From contig NZ_JBLWZP010000007.1 in NCBI RefSeq assembly GCF_048266365.1, positions 156,546-220,545 on the forward strand: a stretch of 64,000 bases of DNA, given 5' to 3'. Source of the stretch: Galbibacter sp048266365 (GTDB taxonomy: Bacteria; Bacteroidota; Bacteroidia; Flavobacteriales; Flavobacteriaceae). The notes under the pieces are model-generated. The model was given only the letters and a program-made list of their open reading frames with translations. It made no database searches and was not told the origin of the DNA. Shown piece after piece: positions 62,047 to 64,000 of the stretch. Both the position numbers and the translations under genes were made by a program. Every line of letters begins with the position of its first letter. Position 1 is the stretch's first letter.

Positions 62047-63216
62047 ATGAAAGTGACGGAACAACAAATCATCGAGAAAATTACAAACCTATTGGAAGTG
62101 CAGTACATTTATTTAACAACTAAAGTGGGTGAAGATACTTTTAAAAAAGTGTGGATTGTCATTTTAAAAGGAAGTTGTACCAGTTTAACAAAAGAATTAT
62201 CGGCGATGGTCGCCAAAATATTTCAAGAAGAAACGGATTTTTTATACCGTATCTTTTCTTCTGAATATGCAGAAAAACAGTTAATGGCAGAAAACCTCTT
62301 CTTTGTTTACGGATGCACATGGGATAAGCTCATTTATCAAAACCCTGATGCTTCATTGGACGTTTTCCATAAATATCAAATAACTGAAAAGACCCTAGAC
62401 AACATCCAATCAAACTTTAAAAGGGAACAAGGCAAGATTGCTTCCTTTAGGGATGGGGCTACTTTCTTTATCGATAAAGGGGCATACTCACAAGCGGCAT
62501 TTTTATTGCATCAATATATTGAGCTATGGCTCCGTTTTGCAGGTCTTTTTATTATGGGGAAAGAACGAAAATCGCATGGTATTAAAGAACTTCAAATTTA
62601 TATCAAGTCTTATGTGCCAAAATTGGGCTGCTTATTCAATACAGAAATCGAGGAGGAACTTAACCTTTTAAAACTGTTAGATGATGCGTATGTAGCTACA
62701 CGATATGAGAACAACTACCATATTAACAAAGAACAAATTTCAAAAATAGAGGCTAAGGCTAATTTAGTACACACCACTGTTGTTTACTTATTTAAGACGA
62801 AGTTTGATGTAGCTAACAAGCTGTTGGATTCCTGTAAATATTTTGAAAATCAAAACTTCAACAAAACATCCTCTGACCAAAAAATATGCGTAAATATTGA
62901 AAAGGAAATCCTTAAAAAGATAAAGAACTATGCAAATGAACATTTTGATTTGTTAAAGCGAAATATATACCGGAAAGATGTTTACGACATCCATATTGAG
63001 ACAAAAGGTTATCTGGATACTTCTTATCTAACGGCAAACCTTATAAAAGTCAGTATCATGGCATTGGAATCGATGGAAGTTCCGGGACAATCCTTAGATG
63101 CAGGGGATTATGCCGTACAACAGGTATTGAAATGCGTACTCAAATTAATTCCTTATGAAGAAATGGAGTTTATGGACAAAGTAAGGGACTTACTTTTAAA
63201 AACAGAGAATCATTGA
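62047..63216 (+). CDS. HEPN-domain protein with unknown N-terminal domain
   Basis: A 389-residue protein. The middle (about 130-260) is a HEPN domain: AYSQAAFLLHQYIELWLRFA and the active motif Arg219...His225 in ATRYENNYH (Rx4-6H), the RNase centre of HEPN toxins. The first 125 residues (VWIVILKGS then VAKIFQEETDF) are not assigned; a degenerate nucleotidyltransferase is possible but its motif is missing. The C-terminus (about 270-389) is helical. HEPN proteins like this are usual passengers of Bacteroidota elements and may serve defence; function inferred. Confidence 0.7.
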   Translation: MKVTEQQIIEKITNLLEVQYIYLTTKVGEDTFKKVWIVILKGSCTSLTKELSAMVAKIFQEETDFLYRIFSSEYAEKQLMAENLFFVYGCTWDKLIYQNPDASLDVFHKYQITEKTLDNIQSNFKREQGKIASFRDGATFFIDKGAYSQAAFLLHQYIELWLRFAGLFIMGKERKSHGIKELQIYIKSYVPKLGCLFNTEIEEELNLLKLLDDAYVATRYENNYHINKEQISKIEAKANLVHTTVVYLFKTKFDVANKLLDSCKYFENQNFNKTSSDQKICVNIEKEILKKIKNYANEHFDLLKRNIYRKDVYDIHIETKGYLDTSYLTANLIKVSIMALESMEVPGQSLDAGDYAVQQVLKCVLKLIPYEEMEFMDKVRDLLLKTENH

Positions 63217-63597
63217 TGACAAAACCAATATTACTAAAAGTAAATATTTTTCTGAAAACATCCTTTTTTATAGAGAGGTCAGCCCCACAAATCTTACCAT
63301 AACTAATACTATCTGTATGAATGGAGATGTAAATTACTCCTAGCTAAAAAAATAGCTTATTTATTATATTGTGTAGCAGGCTTTTCAAACCTGCATGGCT
63401 CTGTTTAAAAAGGAATTAAAATATTAACGCTCTTATACTACACATTGAGCTTAAATATTAAAATTTAAATATTTTCTATATTTTATTTTGAAAACAATCT
63501 ATAATTTCTATATTAACCTAATATTTCATCGAAAATATATACGCGTAATTAAAAGATGATATGTGAAGTTTTATTAACAAATCAAAATCTAAAAAAA
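63217..63597. other. 381-base non-coding gap in the island
   Basis: Very AT-rich, no supported gene. A small hairpin with GCAGG (63376-63380) and CCTGC (63390-63394) arms stands in it. The right end should hold the promoter of the double-glycine peptide; no exact TAnnTTTG is seen, so the promoter may be regulated. Confidence 0.4.
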
Positions 63598-63789
63598 ATG
63601 AAAACATTAAAATTACATGAAATGGAAACTATCGAAGGCGGCAGTGATTGGAGCTGTGGATTAGCAATTGCTGGAACGATTGCAGCAACAGCAGGATTTG
63701 CCTTTGTGACTGGTGGCGCTGGTCTTATTGTTGCACTAGCCGCAAAAGGGATAGCCACAGCCTCAGTAATAGATTCTTGCGCTTTTTAG
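63598..63789 (+). CDS. double-glycine-leader peptide precursor, bacteriocin-like
   Basis: A 63-residue precursor starting at the ATG 63598 after an A-run (an upstream ATG at 63556 would spoil the leader). The leader MKTLKLHEMETIEGG ends in the Gly-Gly cut site of C39-peptidase ABC exporters; the predicted mature peptide has 48 residues, starts SDWSCG and ends VIDSCAF. Cys5 and Cys46 may form a disulfide closing a hydrophobic Gly/Ala-rich centre. The net charge is about -1, unlike most cationic bacteriocins. Exporter and immunity genes are not in the window. Secreted antibacterial or signal are both open. Confidence 0.72.
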   Translation: MKTLKLHEMETIEGGSDWSCGLAIAGTIAATAGFAFVTGGAGLIVALAAKGIATASVIDSCAF

Positions 63790-63836
63790 CATTTTTTATT
63801 TTAACATCAAACTCTCATTTTTATATTTAAAATCAT

Positions 63837-64000
63837 TGGTGTCCGGTTAAAAAATAACCGGATCAGACATTTTGCAGCCTAACCCGGTATGTCTATTTTT
63901 GAGTTACGACACAAAAAAATAAGACATGGGCAAAAATACATATTTTACCGGACAGCCAATTTTTAATCAGCTAATAAAGTTCATTGACAAAAAAGACATC
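63837..64000 (+). mobile_element. left end of an IS4-type insertion sequence
   Basis: The inverted repeat TCCGGTTA-AAAAA-TAACCGGA (63842-63862) marks the terminal region, and an IS4-type transposase gene starts 64 bases later. The other end lies beyond the window, so length and target duplication cannot be given. Confidence 0.65.
63926..64000 (+). CDS. IS4-family transposase, N-terminal fragment at the window edge
   Basis: The first 25 codons read MGKNTYFTGQPIFNQLIKFI then DKKDI, the standard opening of Bacteroidota IS4-family transposases with a DUF4372 N-terminal domain. The gene runs off the right edge. Confidence 0.8.
   Translation, partial: MGKNTYFTGQPIFNQLIKFIDKKDI

Larger units (their letters stand above)
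59540..64000. mobile_element. left part of an integrated genomic island
   Basis: Starts at the 3' end of tRNA-Asp and continues past the window. It carries an integrase, an XRE regulator, a 105-aa orphan, a HEPN protein, a double-glycine peptide and the start of an IS4-type element. The tRNA junction and gene content fit a tRNA-targeted island; the exact att repeat cannot be defined because the right end is not in the window. Confidence 0.7.

Noticed and set aside
1..64000. CRISPR array, rRNA operon or prophage structural genes
   Set aside because: No regularly spaced repeats, no rRNA sequence, and no capsid, portal or tail genes were found.

Overview
This 64 kb window reads as chromosome from a member of the Flavobacteriaceae (phylum Bacteroidota), probably free-living or marine; I cannot fix the genus. 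The signs are TonB-dependent receptors with N-terminal carboxypeptidase-like domains, lipoproteins whose acylated Cys is followed by SSDDD, a type IX secretion (T9SS) C-terminal signal, Bacteroidota promoters (TTTG-N18/19-TAnnTTTG) in front of both tRNA genes, and lineage families such as DUF4270, DUF3127 and DUF3098. The DNA is AT-rich, and most of it is ordinary core genome.

Layout. 1-6139 (minus): the 5' part of glpK, a TRIC-like membrane protein, then a compact OsmC / DUF417 / DODA-type dioxygenase operon with an AraC regulator upstream (it resembles the reactive-chlorine Rcl loci), and a ClC channel. 6140-8797 (plus): a Crp/Fnr regulator, a small receiver-like protein and a pirin. 8834-10911: a decayed toxin-antitoxin patch with a HicB-like fossil, an intact AbiEi antitoxin with a double palindrome upstream, and an AbiEii toxin gene frameshifted in its nucleotidyltransferase motif; tRNA-Leu(UAG) follows. 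11296-18593 (plus): peptidases M20, M24 and DPP IV, a metallophosphoesterase and an SGNH lipoprotein. 18598-23702 (minus): ferredoxin, its reductase, Nfu and Mrp (an iron-sulfur group), then an alkyltransferase-like protein, LysE and TrmB. 23773-31720: a glycosyltransferase, a PhoR/PhoB-like pair, and divergently a TonB receptor plus a tandem-duplicated surface lipoprotein, probably one phosphate-responsive uptake unit. 31815-33323: an unusual secreted protein with three Cys-paired repeats.

33423-59400 is mostly housekeeping: an acyl-protein synthetase-like protein, a LacI regulator, a nucleophile-less esterase-like protein, a flippase-like protein, panD, panC, a half glycogen synthase, DUF4270, glmS, a TonB receptor with a GDSL lipoprotein, thioredoxin, HIT, an orphan histidine kinase, flavin reductase, DUF3127, aat, a 3-methyladenine glycosylase, a one-Cys thioredoxin-like protein, a TonB-like protein, truB, uppP, DUF3098, ftsX and DUF58.

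From tRNA-Asp (59486-59559) to the right edge lies the left end of an integrated mobile island: a tyrosine recombinase of the IntDOT type, an XRE regulator, a 105-aa orphan, a HEPN-domain protein, a 63-aa double-glycine-leader peptide that looks like a secreted bacteriocin-type precursor, and the first bases of an IS4-type insertion sequence. The island continues outside the window, so any exporter or immunity gene for the peptide is not visible. The least ordinary content is this island, the decayed AbiE/HicB patch, the three-repeat secreted protein and the duplicated lipoprotein.
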